A DNA stretch of 64,000 bases from Streptomyces sp. (GTDB lineage: Bacteria; Actinomycetota; Actinomycetes; Streptomycetales; Streptomycetaceae), in assembly GCF_019510245.1 (NCBI RefSeq), contig NZ_JAEKKT010000133.1:1-64000 (forward strand), written 5' to 3'. Positions 8,669 through 17,577 of this stretch are shown in pieces. The notes under the pieces were generated by a model. The model saw only the letters and a list, made by a program, of their open reading frames with translations, was not told the DNA's origin and searched no databases. The translations under genes and the position numbers were made by a program. Position 1 is the stretch's first letter, and each line of letters begins with the position of its first letter.

Positions 8669-11600
8669 CTACGGAGACGTGGTGATACTCAGGCCGCTGA
8701 AGTTGGCCGTGCCCGAGCTCTTGTTGTCATGGGAGGTGTGGAAGACACCCACGTCCTCGCTCGCGTTCGCCCCGGACAGGTTCACCGCCGAGCCGACCCG
8801 GGTGAAGGTGGTGCCGTCGGTGGAGTAGTAGCCGCTGACCTGGCTGCCCGTGCGGGTGAGCCGCACCCAGACCGGTGCCTTGACGTCCGTGGTCTTCGCC
8901 TCGGTGTCGAGGTATCCGTCGCCGTTGGAGTCGTACTCGAGAACGACGCCGTTGCCCGGCGTCACGGCCATGACCGCGTACCCCGCTGAACTGCCTGCGG
9001 CCGTCATGTCGTTACGCACCATGATCCCGGCCTTCGCCCAGGAGTTGGCGTCGTCCAACTGATCCACCTTGACGGTCACGGTGGTGCCGCTGGCGAACGC
9101 TTGGCGCTGGTAGACGGCCCCGTACTCGTCGTCGTGCTGTCCGCCGGCACCCCAGACGTCGGCTCCGGCGCCGGTGATCGCGATCTGGTTCTGGTGCTGG
9201 TTGAGGAGGGCCGGGATGCTCGCGTATCCGGCGAACGGGGGCGTGGTGATGCTCAGGCCGCTGAAGGTGGCCGTGCCCGGGACGTTGACGTCGTGGGAGG
9301 TGTGGAAGACGCCCGCGTCCTGGGTCGCGTTGGCCCCGGACAGGTTCACGGCGGAGCCGACCTGGGTGAAGGTGGTGCCGTTGGTGGAGTAGGACCCGCT
9401 GACCTGGCTGCCCGTGCGGGTGAGCCGCAGCCAGACCGGCGCCTTGACGTCCGCGGTCTGCGCGTTGGTGTCGAGGTATCCGTCGCCGTCGGAGTCGGAC
9501 CCGAGAACGACACCGTTGCCCGGCGTCACGGCCATGACCGCGTACCCCGCTGAACTGCCGGCACCGTCGATGCTGTTACGCACCATGATGCCCGCTTTCG
9601 CCCAGGGGTTGGTGTTGTCCAACTGGTTCACCTTGACGGTCACGGTGGTGCCGTTGGTGAACGCCTGGCGCTGGTAGATGGCCCCGTACTGGTCGTCGTG
9701 CTGTCCGCCGGCACCCCAGACATCGGCCCCGGCACCGCTGATCGCGAACTGGCCGTTCGCCTGGCTGAAGGTGGCCGGCGAGTTCACCGCGAAGGTGGAG
9801 TAGGGAGCGGTCACCGCATACTTGAGGTACTGGTACGCGGGTTCCAGACCGGCCGCGTTCATGACCGTCTGGGCGCCTGACGGCCAGTCACCGTTTGTGA
9901 CGATCTGCGTGCCTCTGACCACGTTGCCACGATTGCCGTCAGTGATGTCACCGTCCGCCGTGGCCCAGTTGTCGGTCAGGGTGAAGTTGCCGTCGCCGGC
10001 GATGTTCTGGTGGGCGTAGGCGCCCACCCGGTCGAAGACGTTGTTGGTGGCGGACAGGTATCGCGATCCCTCGTCGAAATACATGCCGAAATAGATGCCG
10101 CCGTTGCCGCCGACGGCGCAGTAGTTCCGGTCGATCGCACTGGAGGGGTTCGCCGACAGGGTGTAGATGCAGCCGGCGTCGTTCATCGACTCCAGGAAGT
10201 CGTGCACGTAGTTGGCGACGACCTTGTTCCCCGTGGCTGTCGTCGGAGTGTTGAAGATCGGCTGGTAGTTGTACAGGCCGCGGCGCTGGTACTCCGGGCT
10301 TCCGCCCGGGTCGTTGACTCCCCATCCGTAGCCGATGCTGATGCCGCCGTAGGGGAGGTTGTACGCCTCGTTGTGGCTGATCTCCGAGTTGGTGGTGTAG
10401 GTGGCGAGAATCGCGTGGTTGTCGCGGTAGTCGATGCCGACGTCGTGGATGAGGTTGTCCCTGATGGTGATGTTCTTGTTCGTCATCCGGGCGTCACTGG
10501 GGTGGTGCGCGTCTTGCCGGAGTCCGCCGACGATGAGGGCGCCCGCTGCGATCTGGTTGAAGTCCGAGCCGACGACGGTGATGTCGCTGGCCCCCAGGCC
10601 GACGCCTGAGGTGTTCGCATTGGCGTCCTGGCCGATGCCGATGCCGTACTGGCCGATGCCGGTGAACTTGTCGGCGCTGAACGTCACGTGGTTGGCGGCG
10701 GACACCTGTACGGCCGCAGGCATCTGCAGCCAGTTCGGCCGGGTCGCCTCGAACAGGCTGCATCCCGCGCTGCAGGAGGTGAAGGCGTCCGAGGGCCTGT
10801 TCCAGTTGCCTTGGATGTACCCGCCGGTCTGCTGGTCGGCAAAGCCCTCGTTGCTGCTCGGGTGCAGCCAGCTCGTGTGGGAGAACTGCACACCGGTGAA
10901 GGACAGGTCGTGTGCCGGCGCATCGTAGGTGCCGCCGACGCTGATGAGCGACTCCAGTCGCGGCAGCTCCACGTCAGCAGTGGTGATGTCCTGCCCCGCC
11001 AGCGGCTTGTAGTAGAGGTAGCCGGTGGCGGTGTTCAGATACCACTCCCCTGCGGAGTCGAGGAACTCGTAGGCGTTCTCCAGGTACACCGGTCCCTGGC
11101 GGAACGGGTTCTGGACGACGTCCCAGCCCCAGGTGTTGTTGTCCCAGGCGGGCTGCTTCATGGTGAACGTGTTGTTGCTGATGCTCTGGACCGGCATGTA
11201 GCGGTCGGTCCAGCTGTTGACCGTCTCGAGCTCCACCCGGCTCTGATTGGCCAACGAGTTCAGGTAGCTCAACGTGGAATTGGTGAAGGTGAACCCGGTC
11301 GGGTTGAACGTCAGGTCGGAGCGGTTGACCTGAGTGCGCGCCCGGGTGGCGAGCAGGCCGTCGACGTAGAGCTGGCGGGTGTCGAAGCCTGTGCCGACGT
11401 TGGCGCGCCAGATGTTCTTGCTCGCGTCGAACTGCGACCAGCCGGTTATCTTCTGTGCCCCCGAGATGACCGGGTTCGCGCCGGGGGCAGCCTTCCACAC
11501 CACCGTATGGCCGTTGTTGCCCGAGTCGGCGGCGGTGAAGGAGAGCGGGGCGGAGAGGCGGTAAGTGCCGTCCGCCAGTTGCACGACGATGTCGCCGGTC

Positions 11601-11836
11601 ATGCCGGAGTTGACCGCACGCACATTTGCTTTGGCCTGGGTGATCGAACACGGCTGGCTCACGGAGCAGGCGGTGCCGGTGCCGTTCGGTGCCGCGTACA
11701 GCGTCGTCATGGTCGCCGCCTGCGCTGTTGCGGCGGAGGCGACGGCGGAGAGCAGAGCGCCGACGAGCGCCGTCGCCGCAGTCGCGGCGCGTATCCGGGG
11801 GCGGCGGGGTGGGGTCGTTCTTCGGAGTGACAGCAA
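8669..11836 (-). CDS. Secreted right-handed beta-helix protein with two C-terminal carbohydrate-binding-like domains
   Basis: About 1055 residues. A TTG start at 11836 is chosen because AAGGAG lies just upstream and it gives a clean Sec signal peptide (basic RRTTPPRRPRIR, hydrophobic core, cleavage near ATAQA). Upstream in-frame codons exist but lack a ribosome binding site. Next comes a long parallel beta-helix domain of the pectate-lyase fold (repeats such as NVTFSADKFTGIGQYGIGIG and NITIRDNLIHDVGIDYRDNH), as in polysaccharide lyases and several GH families. The C-terminus holds two near-identical domains resembling the DUF1349/laminin-G-like sandwich (AGGQHDDEYGAVYQRQAF, WAKAGIMVRN). It probably degrades an extracellular polysaccharide. 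The divergent FadR-type regulator may control it. Substrate unknown. Confidence 0.85.
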   Translation of the reverse strand: MLSLRRTTPPRRPRIRAATAATALVGALLSAVASAATAQAATMTTLYAAPNGTGTACSVSQPCSITQAKANVRAVNSGMTGDIVVQLADGTYRLSAPLSFTAADSGNNGHTVVWKAAPGANPVISGAQKITGWSQFDASKNIWRANVGTGFDTRQLYVDGLLATRARTQVNRSDLTFNPTGFTFTNSTLSYLNSLANQSRVELETVNSWTDRYMPVQSISNNTFTMKQPAWDNNTWGWDVVQNPFRQGPVYLENAYEFLDSAGEWYLNTATGYLYYKPLAGQDITTADVELPRLESLISVGGTYDAPAHDLSFTGVQFSHTSWLHPSSNEGFADQQTGGYIQGNWNRPSDAFTSCSAGCSLFEATRPNWLQMPAAVQVSAANHVTFSADKFTGIGQYGIGIGQDANANTSGVGLGASDITVVGSDFNQIAAGALIVGGLRQDAHHPSDARMTNKNITIRDNLIHDVGIDYRDNHAILATYTTNSEISHNEAYNLPYGGISIGYGWGVNDPGGSPEYQRRGLYNYQPIFNTPTTATGNKVVANYVHDFLESMNDAGCIYTLSANPSSAIDRNYCAVGGNGGIYFGMYFDEGSRYLSATNNVFDRVGAYAHQNIAGDGNFTLTDNWATADGDITDGNRGNVVRGTQIVTNGDWPSGAQTVMNAAGLEPAYQYLKYAVTAPYSTFAVNSPATFSQANGQFAISGAGADVWGAGGQHDDQYGAIYQRQAFTNGTTVTVKVNQLDNTNPWAKAGIMVRNSIDGAGSSAGYAVMAVTPGNGVVLGSDSDGDGYLDTNAQTADVKAPVWLRLTRTGSQVSGSYSTNGTTFTQVGSAVNLSGANATQDAGVFHTSHDVNVPGTATFSGLSITTPPFAGYASIPALLNQHQNQIAITGAGADVWGAGGQHDDEYGAVYQRQAFASGTTVTVKVDQLDDANSWAKAGIMVRNDMTAAGSSAGYAVMAVTPGNGVVLEYDSNGDGYLDTEAKTTDVKAPVWVRLTRTGSQVSGYYSTDGTTFTRVGSAVNLSGANASEDVGVFHTSHDNKSSGTANFSGLSITTSP
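8682..9809 (-). repeat. Tandem direct duplication, period 564 bases
   Basis: The two C-terminal domains of the beta-helix protein are encoded by adjacent copies offset by 564 bases (188 codons), for example the blocks starting with CTCAGGCCGCTGAAG at 8688 and 9252. DNA similarity is high over long stretches, so the duplication looks fairly recent or is kept similar by gene conversion. Confidence 0.85.
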
Positions 11837-12006
11837 GACGGCTCCTTCGGTGATGCGCACCGTGCCTGGCCCATCCCGGTCGCGATCTGGCGGGAAGTCG
11901 GCCACGTTTCACCGGCGTTTCGCCGGGGCGGGAGGAACTTCATCATACGAATGACGTAAGACGCAAGATGTATGCTGTGCTATTTACTGATCGCAAGGAG
12001 CCGCAC
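11837..12006. promoter_or_regulatory. Divergent promoter region, beta-helix gene / gntR gene
   Basis: This 170-base gap lies between two divergent genes and must hold both promoters. It is AT-richer around 11940-11990. A split inverted repeat, CATAC at 11944 and GTATG at 11970, is a candidate operator for the GntR-type regulator, but the arms are short and the assignment is tentative. Confidence 0.4.
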
Positions 12007-12780
12007 GTGCCCCGTACCCCGGCCGACCGTCAACGACCAACGCCTGCGCCCTCGGAGGGATCTCTGGGAGCCGTTCCCCGGCGGCCGACCGGCCGCCTCA
12101 GCGACACCGTGGTCACCTATCTCGTCGACCGGATCGTGGGCGGGACCTATCCGCCGCACTCCGCGCTGCCCATCGAGCCGGTGCTGTGCGAGGAGTTCGC
12201 CGTCAGCCGCACCGTCGTGCGCGAGTCGGTGAAAGTACTCGAAGAAAAAGGCCTCGTCAGGGCCGCACCCGGGCGCGGTACACGGGTACGTGAGCAACAG
12301 GACTGGAATCTGCTGGACCCTGTCGTTCTGGAGGCCCGGCTCCGCCACGACCGGACGCTGACGACCCTCGACCAGCTGGTCAGTGTGCGGATCGCCCTGG
12401 AGGCCGAGATGGCCGCCGACGCGGCCGGCCGCATCACCGACCTCGAAGTCTCCGAACTGGAGGAGCAGGCCGCCGCTTTGCGGGAGGCACTGGACGACCC
12501 GGTGCGCTACGCCGAGGAAGACGCCGCCTTCCACGAGATCATCATGAGGGCTTCCGGGAACCTCCTGGGGCAAGCGATCATCCGCAGCATTCACGGCAAG
12601 GCTCGCCTGTCACGCCTCTACCACGGTCACTCGACCCGCGAAGGTTTGACCGTGTCACTGGCCGAGCACGAGGCGATGCTGGAGCTGCTCCGCCAACGTG
12701 ACGCCGCGGGAGCCGCCCGGGCGATGCGCGAGCACATCGCGCGGGCGTGGGCGAGCCGCCGACCGACCCCGCAGCCGTGA
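12007..12780 (+). CDS. FadR-subfamily GntR transcriptional regulator
   Basis: A 257-residue regulator. The GTG at 12007 is preferred because AAGGAG ends 6 bases upstream; a longer frame exists. Residues about 30-100 form the GntR winged helix (YLVDRIVGGTYPPHSALP, then FAVSRTVVRESVKVLEEKGL and GRGTRVREQQ). The rest is the FadR-type all-helical FCD effector domain (EDAAFHEIIMRASGN, with the metal-ligand histidine pattern). FCD regulators usually respond to small carboxylic or sugar acids. The divergent position next to the beta-helix polysaccharide enzyme suggests control by an oligosaccharide breakdown product such as a uronate. That inducer is inference. Confidence 0.88.
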   Translation: MPRTPADRQRPTPAPSEGSLGAVPRRPTGRLSDTVVTYLVDRIVGGTYPPHSALPIEPVLCEEFAVSRTVVRESVKVLEEKGLVRAAPGRGTRVREQQDWNLLDPVVLEARLRHDRTLTTLDQLVSVRIALEAEMAADAAGRITDLEVSELEEQAAALREALDDPVRYAEEDAAFHEIIMRASGNLLGQAIIRSIHGKARLSRLYHGHSTREGLTVSLAEHEAMLELLRQRDAAGAARAMREHIARAWASRRPTPQP

Positions 12781-12900
12781 CGTCGCCGACGGGCCCCACG
12801 TCCGCCGGAACTGACAGGTTGACATCCGTTCATGCCGCCGGCCGATCGCCACAGGGCGGCGTCAATCCGCGCGCGAGCGCGGCGACTGAAAGCATGGGCG

Positions 12901-12956
12901 GCGGCCGTTCTCTCGGGCTTCGTTACTCAACATCTCGAAGCGGGGAGAACGGCCGC
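12901..12956. repeat. Perfect 12-bp inverted repeat
   Basis: GCGGCCGTTCTC at 12901-12912 is exactly complementary to GAGAACGGCCGC at 12945-12956, with 32 bases between. It lies 120 bases after the gntR stop, so it could be a distant terminator, a protein-binding site or the end of a small element. Confidence 0.6.
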
Positions 12957-13295
12957 GTTGGGTGCCCGCGGATCTCGTGGATCTCAGCCAGTCGAGTGAC
13001 CAACGAGTCAAACGTCAAGCTGAGTAACCGAGTTGGGGGCACTGGGTGAAGCAGGGCGACCGCGTCGTGGGAGCCGTGGAGCCGCAAGGGGGCCTAGCAG
13101 ACCTTCGACCACCCATTCCTAGGCACCGTCGAAGACTGGTGTTCCAGCATCTGGCGGGTGTCCATCCGTCCTCGCCCGGCTAGGCCACCATCCGCTTCGC
13201 ACCGGTGATCCCGGTCGGTCTCGACCACGCGTCGGCGAGTGTGACGACGCCGCGGGGCAGTGTCGCGTCGAGTCGGCGGCGGGATGACCGGACGG

Positions 13296-13430
13296 TCAGC
13301 GCACGATCGCCTTCACGAAGAAGTCGAGCGAGCGGTCGACCTCGCCGAGGGACGGCCCCCGGGTCAGGAGCCCGTGCGTCATGCCCGGCGAGAAGCCCGG
13401 CTGGAACCTCTCGCTCCGGTTCAGACCCCC
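13296..13430 (-). pseudogene. C-terminal remnant of a possible alpha/beta-hydrolase
   Basis: One minus-strand frame ending at TGA 13296-13298 reads FQPGFSPGMTHGLLTRGPSL followed by EVDRSLDFFVKAIVR. It resembles the end of an alpha/beta-hydrolase or prolyl-oligopeptidase-type enzyme, where GMTHG carries the catalytic histidine. No matching upstream portion is present. The family call rests on a short segment. Confidence 0.35.
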
Positions 13431-13615
13431 TACGTGTTCCGCTCGTGAGGCCCCTTGCCGCCCGTGCGCTCGACGCCGGACCCCTGACCCCTCCCTGATC
13501 GTCAGCCCACACCGCCGATAGCGACAGAGATGCTTGAGGCAACAATATTTGCGAAGTCAGAGATCGATGGTTACTGTGTCAATATCTGCCGCGACAACAA
13601 TCGGGAGCTACTGCC

Positions 13616-14248
13616 ATGCGCATCGCAATCATCGGGGCCGGTAGCGTCGGCTCCGCCCTGAGTCGGGCCGCCACCGCCGCGGGCCACAGCGTGACCCTTT
13701 CCGCCACCAGCCCGGACAAGGCATCACAGGTTGCCGCAGCAACCGGTGCCCGCCCCGCCGAAAGCAACACTGCCGCCGTCACCGATGCCGAGCTCGTCGT
13801 CCTCGCCGTCCCCAGCAGCGCGCTCAAGGTGGTGGCCAAGGAACTCACCCCGGTTCTGTCGGGCAAGGTCGTCGTCGATGCCACCAACCCCCTCAACGCC
13901 ACTTTCACGGATCTCGAATTCGGCCAGACCGTGGCTGCCGCACAGGCGCTCCAGGCCAGCCTGCCGGGGGTGCCGGTGGTCAAGGCCTTCAACACCATCT
14001 TCGCGGGGCGCCTCAACTCCCCCACGGAAGGCGACGTTCGCCTCAACGCCTTCTACGCCGGCGATGACGCCACCGCCAAGCAGAGCGTCGCCGAGGTCCT
14101 GTCCTCCCTCGGCTTCCGCCCCGTCGACGTCGGCGGGCTGCGCATGGCCAGGGCTCTCGAAGAGATGGCCTTCCTCAACATCTCGCTCAACGCCGCAAAC
14201 AACTGGCCCTGGCAGAGCGGCTGGGCACTCCTCGGCCCCACCGGCTGA
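13616..14248 (+). CDS. F420H2:NADP-oxidoreductase-like NAD(P)-binding protein
   Basis: A 210-residue Rossmann-fold protein of the NADP-dependent F420 reductase / pyrroline-5-carboxylate-reductase-like family. The dinucleotide-binding loop is IIGAGSVGSALSRAA at residues 4-18, followed by the conserved VVLAVPSSAL and VVVDATNPL segments. Downstream, VVKAFNTIFAGRL and GFRPVDVGGLRMARALEEMA are the usual substrate-side motifs. It could move hydride between F420 and NADP, or act as a general NADP reductase. It starts with ATG 6 bases after a GGAG-like site and lies 126 bases before the Tat-exported NTF2-like gene, possibly in one operon. Confidence 0.8.
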   Translation: MRIAIIGAGSVGSALSRAATAAGHSVTLSATSPDKASQVAAATGARPAESNTAAVTDAELVVLAVPSSALKVVAKELTPVLSGKVVVDATNPLNATFTDLEFGQTVAAAQALQASLPGVPVVKAFNTIFAGRLNSPTEGDVRLNAFYAGDDATAKQSVAEVLSSLGFRPVDVGGLRMARALEEMAFLNISLNAANNWPWQSGWALLGPTG

Positions 14249-14374
14249 AGACCGGCGGTTGCCACGTTCCGCTCACCACGGGCCCTTCGGCTGAGGGACA
14301 TCCACCCCACAGCCGCCAACCACGTCCGTGCGGTCGGCGCGCGGAATCACGACATCACGAATCAAGGAGCGACC

Positions 14375-14977
14375 ATGGATCGCCGTTCCGTACTCACCGG
14401 CGGAGCCGCCGCGCTCGGCGCGCTCGCCATCACCGCGGTCTCCAACGGCACCAGCCTGGCACAGGCCGCGCAGCCCTATCCGGGTCTGCTCCCGGACCCG
14501 GCCACGACTCCGGTGCCGAACCCGCCGTTCCCGCACAACCTGACGCACACCGAGCGCAAGCACCTGGAAACCTTCGACGAGCTGGACTTTCAGGTCTTCA
14601 CCCACGCCGACTGGGCGCGCCTGGGCGAGAGCCACGCTCAGAACATCCGCGTGCACTGGCCCGACGGGCACTACACCGACGGCATCGACAAGCACATCGA
14701 GGACCTGTCCGCGATGTTCGTGTGGGCTCCCGACACCCGCATCGAATCCCACCCCCTGCGCGTGGCCAAGAACGAGCTCACCGCTGTCACCGGCGTCATG
14801 AAGGGCACCTTCACCCGCCCCATGCCGGACGGCAAGGGCGGCTTCATCCAGCCGACCGGCAAGAAGTATGCGATCAGCATGGTCACGGTAGGCATATGGA
14901 ACCGGAGGGGCACGATGGACGAGGAGTTCCTGTTCTGGGACAACCAGACCTTCTATCAGCAGATCGGTCTCGCCTGA
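14375..14977 (+). CDS. Exported SnoaL/NTF2-like protein (ester cyclase family)
   Basis: A 200-residue protein with a Tat-like leader (MDRRSVLTGGAAALGALAI, cleavage near AQAAQ), so probably secreted. The mature part has the NTF2/SnoaL cone fold pattern used by polyketide cyclases and many uncharacterised 'ester cyclases': IRVHWPDGHYTDGIDKHIED, then HPLRVAKNELTAVTGVMKGT and a C-terminal GTMDEEFLFWDNQTFYQQIG. A ribosome binding site (AAGGAG) precedes the ATG at good distance. Catalytic function is unknown; many family members are binding proteins or scavenging enzymes. Confidence 0.8.
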   Translation: MDRRSVLTGGAAALGALAITAVSNGTSLAQAAQPYPGLLPDPATTPVPNPPFPHNLTHTERKHLETFDELDFQVFTHADWARLGESHAQNIRVHWPDGHYTDGIDKHIEDLSAMFVWAPDTRIESHPLRVAKNELTAVTGVMKGTFTRPMPDGKGGFIQPTGKKYAISMVTVGIWNRRGTMDEEFLFWDNQTFYQQIGLA

Positions 14978-15000
14978 CGTCGCAACGTCGTTGAAGACGG

Positions 15001-15300
15001 CAGCGTTGAACGGCGCTTGAGCACCATGGTGTTGCCCGTGGCGAGCGCGGGGGCGGGCTTCATCATGGTCAGTACGACCGGCATGTTTCCACGGCACGAT
15101 CGCGGCCGCGACGCCACGCGGACCGCGCTCGACACTGATGAAGCCCGCTTCGCCGTCGTGCTGGGCCGGCGTGAAGAAGCCGTCCACCGGGCCCGGTGTG
15201 CTGGAGCACACCAGGCCCGATGCGAAGTCGGTCTGAGCCTCCCACAACACGCCGCCGTGCTCGCGGGCCAGCAGTGGGGCGAGCTCGCGACAACTATCGT
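15001..15300 (-). pseudogene. Aldehyde dehydrogenase fragment (N-terminal half), inverted
   Basis: Two minus-strand frames together reproduce part of an NAD(P)-dependent aldehyde dehydrogenase. One gives LAREHGGVLWEAQTDFASG and RGPRGVAAAIVPW; after a frameshift near 15090 the other gives MPVVLTMMKPAPALATGNTM followed by VLK. These match the cofactor-binding region before the active site. The rest of the gene lies on the opposite strand immediately downstream (15380-16210). The gene has therefore been broken and one part inverted. Confidence 0.7.
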
Positions 15301-15379
15301 GTGGGGGTCGTCGGCGAGGTGGTCCGGGACGTCCGGCGCGGTGAAGTCGACGCCGTCCGCCTCCGTTCGCACCGGCGGC

Positions 15380-16210
15380 CCTCCCCCTCCTGCTGCAGTG
15401 CATTGCGCAGATCCTGCCGCAGGGTGTCCTCAACGTCGTGCAGGGCAACGCCGATGTCGGACAGGTCCTGGTGTCTTATCCGCTGGGGCGCAAGATCGGC
15501 TATCAAGAACATGACCCTCGAACTCGGCGGCAACGATCCGGCCATCGTCCTCGACGACGCCGACATCAACGCGACCCTCGATCGCATGTTCAGCGGTGTG
15601 TTCACCCGCACTGGGCAGATCTGCTTCGCGGTCAAGCGCACTACGTGCCGCGCTCCCGCCTCGACACCTTCCCCAACGCCTTCTGCGCGCGTGGCGGAGT
15701 CCGCGGTCGGCCACGGCCTGGACCAGAAGGCCAGGTGCGGACCGCTCAACAACAGGGCGCAGTTCGACAAGGTCACCGTCCTCATCGAGGCCACGAAGAA
15801 CTCCGGCGCGCAGGTCGTCGAGTTCGGCAGCAGGCTGGAGTCCTGCGGCAACGGCTACTACATGCAGCCCATGTAGTCCGGGACGCCGATCAGGGCGCGG
15901 CCATCACCAGCGGCGAGCAGTTCGGACCAATCGCGCCTCTCATCCCCTACGACGAGGACCCGGTCGTGCGCTGAACCAACGACTCCGAGTACGGCCTGGG
16001 CTCGTCGGTGCGGACCACCGACTTCGAGCCAGGTCTGGCGATGGCTCGTTGCATCGAAGCCGGCAGCACGTTCATGAACACACACTCCTTGGAGTCGCTC
16101 GACCTGCGCATGCCCTTCGGAGGCTGAAGCGGAAAGGTAACGGCGCGGAGGTCGGCGAGCTGGGAATAAAGGAGTGCGTCGAAGAACACGCCATCCGGGT
16201 GCTCAAGTAG
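15380..16210 (+). pseudogene. Aldehyde dehydrogenase fragment (C-terminal two-thirds), frameshifted
   Basis: Successive plus-strand frames read as the C-terminal part of an aldehyde dehydrogenase: ILPQGVLNVVQGNADVGQVL, then LELGGNDPAIVLDDADINAT, the active-site region FTRTGQICFAVKR, GEQFGPIAPLIPYDEDPVV, EYGLGSSVRTTDFEPGLAMA, MPFGG and finally ELGIKECVEEHAIRVLK. The order is correct but the frame changes several times, stops intervene (15874, 15972, 16124) and the SFTGS-type loop before LELGG is missing. It is not functional. The N-terminal part lies inverted just upstream. Confidence 0.85.
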
Positions 16211-16221
16211 CCGCACAGAAG

Positions 16222-16268
16222 GGAGGAGGGATCCCCGGAGTCGATACCGGCCGGGCGATCCCCCCTCC
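16222..16268. terminator. Stem-loop between convergent genes
   Basis: GGAGGAGGGATC (16222-16233) pairs with GATCCCCCCTCC (16257-16268) with one mismatch. It sits between the ALDH remnant and the convergent hydrolase gene ending at 16306, a normal place for a GC-rich actinomycete terminator. Confidence 0.55.
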
Positions 16269-16305
16269 TGGTGATGCGTGGTTCTCGATGTGGGTGGTGC
16301 TCAGC

Positions 16306-17457
16306 TCATCCCGCGGCCCGGCCGGTGTTCCCGGTCGCCCACGCATGGCTCGTGGTGACGATCGCGGTCACCACGTCGAGTTCCGCCTCGTCACGAGGGC
16401 CGTACACAAGCACCATGCCCGGAGCGAGCTGGATTCCGGCAAGCGGGTGAGCCACGGCCCAGCCCTGCTCTACCGCCTCGGCTGCCAGGTGCACCGGCAG
16501 TGCCACGTGCAGCGAACCGTCACCTTCGGGGTGCAGGTGGGCGAACTCCCCCGCCTCCGGTACGAGGAACGCCTCGGCCGGGCCGGCCGGCGTTCCCGCC
16601 AACACGAATCCGCGTGCGCCCGGAACGGAGATGGCGGACTCGCTGCTGTGCACCCCTGGAAGTGAGCTCAGCCGGGCGAACAGCTTCTCCTGCAGCTCCG
16701 CCAGCGCGTTGTCGCTGAGTTGCTGCTGCGGAATCCTCGTGCTGACCTCGGGTCGCGGGCCGGGGCGATGCGGAAGACCGTCGGGCAACTCCTCCCACTG
16801 CGCCGGCTCCGCAGCGGCGTTCCCCTGCCGGGCCAGGAACTCGGCACGCGCGGAGAGCCAGCCCGCCAGGACCGCGAGCGCCTGCGGGGCGATGCCATGG
16901 CCCACCGGATCGCGCCGAGCGACCGCGGGAGACCCCGAGTCCACGGTCAGATAACGCCAGGTCTTGTTGAGCAGGTCACGTGGAATGACCTGGTCGTACT
17001 CACCCTGCGCGACGAACACGGGCACACCGGCCAACCTCGCGGGGTTGGTCGGCACGCCCGCGTCGAACGGCAGCGTGCCGTAGAGGATCGCCGCACCGGC
17101 GAACCGTCCCGGATCGTCGAGCAGCAAACCGCCCGCGAAGGCCGCCCCGCCGCTGAAGCCGACGAGGAACACCGGACGACCGGATGGTGCCACCTCGTCG
17201 AGCCAGTCACGGAACCAGTCCATCGAGGCGCGCAATGACTCAGCGACCGGCCGTCCTATGCCGTGGTTGGCGAACCAGGCGTACCCGCCATGCTCGGCGA
17301 TGGGCGCACGAATCGCCGCATAGGCCAGCTCCGACGGCAGGGCCTCGGACAGCCCGATGATCTCGCTCTCATGCGAACCCCGGCCATGCAACAACACGAC
17401 CAGCGGCGCCTCCGCGTCTCCCCGGGTCATCACCACCGGTGCACCGAACGTGGTCAC
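16306..17457 (-). CDS. Alpha/beta-hydrolase fused to a DUF5519 (luciferase-like) domain
   Basis: A 383-residue two-domain protein. Residues about 1-215 form a phospholipase/carboxylesterase-type alpha/beta hydrolase: VVLLHGRGSHESEIIGLSEA, nucleophile motif GFSGG, acidic region EYDQVIP and a late VGHGI histidine. After a linker, residues about 245-383 match the DUF5519 'luciferase' domain (LFARLSSLPGVHSSESAISV, GEFAHLHPEGDGSLHVALP, GWAVAHPLAG, VLVYGPRDEAELD). The GTG at 17457, with GGGAAG upstream, gives the best start. The gene is divergent from a marR gene, which probably regulates it. The reaction is unknown; carboxylesterase activity on an aromatic or lipid ester is plausible. Confidence 0.85.
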   Translation of the reverse strand: MTTFGAPVVMTRGDAEAPLVVLLHGRGSHESEIIGLSEALPSELAYAAIRAPIAEHGGYAWFANHGIGRPVAESLRASMDWFRDWLDEVAPSGRPVFLVGFSGGAAFAGGLLLDDPGRFAGAAILYGTLPFDAGVPTNPARLAGVPVFVAQGEYDQVIPRDLLNKTWRYLTVDSGSPAVARRDPVGHGIAPQALAVLAGWLSARAEFLARQGNAAAEPAQWEELPDGLPHRPGPRPEVSTRIPQQQLSDNALAELQEKLFARLSSLPGVHSSESAISVPGARGFVLAGTPAGPAEAFLVPEAGEFAHLHPEGDGSLHVALPVHLAAEAVEQGWAVAHPLAGIQLAPGMVLVYGPRDEAELDVVTAIVTTSHAWATGNTGRAAG

Positions 17458-17577
17458 GACGCACTTCCCACAGCGGACACGTGCACGGCAAACACCTCTA
17501 AATAGTTGTTGAAGCAGATATTGACAAGATAGCCATCGATGCCTGACGGTGCAACTATTTCGGTCTACAATCTCTTC
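17458..17577. promoter_or_regulatory. Divergent promoter with inverted repeat, candidate MarR operator
   Basis: In the 120-base gap between the hydrolase fusion and the marR gene, AAATAGTTG at 17500-17508 is exactly complementary to CAACTATTT at 17552-17560. The AT-rich arms stand out in this GC-rich DNA and flank the likely promoter cores, as expected for autoregulated MarR pairs. Confidence 0.6.

Larger units (their letters stand above)
12781..13615. other. Intergenic stretch with inverted repeats and one gene remnant
   Basis: More than 800 bases separate the gntR gene from the next intact gene. Beyond the inverted repeat at 12901-12956 and a hydrolase C-terminal remnant at 13296-13430, no gene is visible. 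An extra inverted pair GTTACTCA (about 12922) / TGAGTAAC (about 13020) partly encloses the first repeat, which may mark the end of a lost mobile element. Confidence 0.45.
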
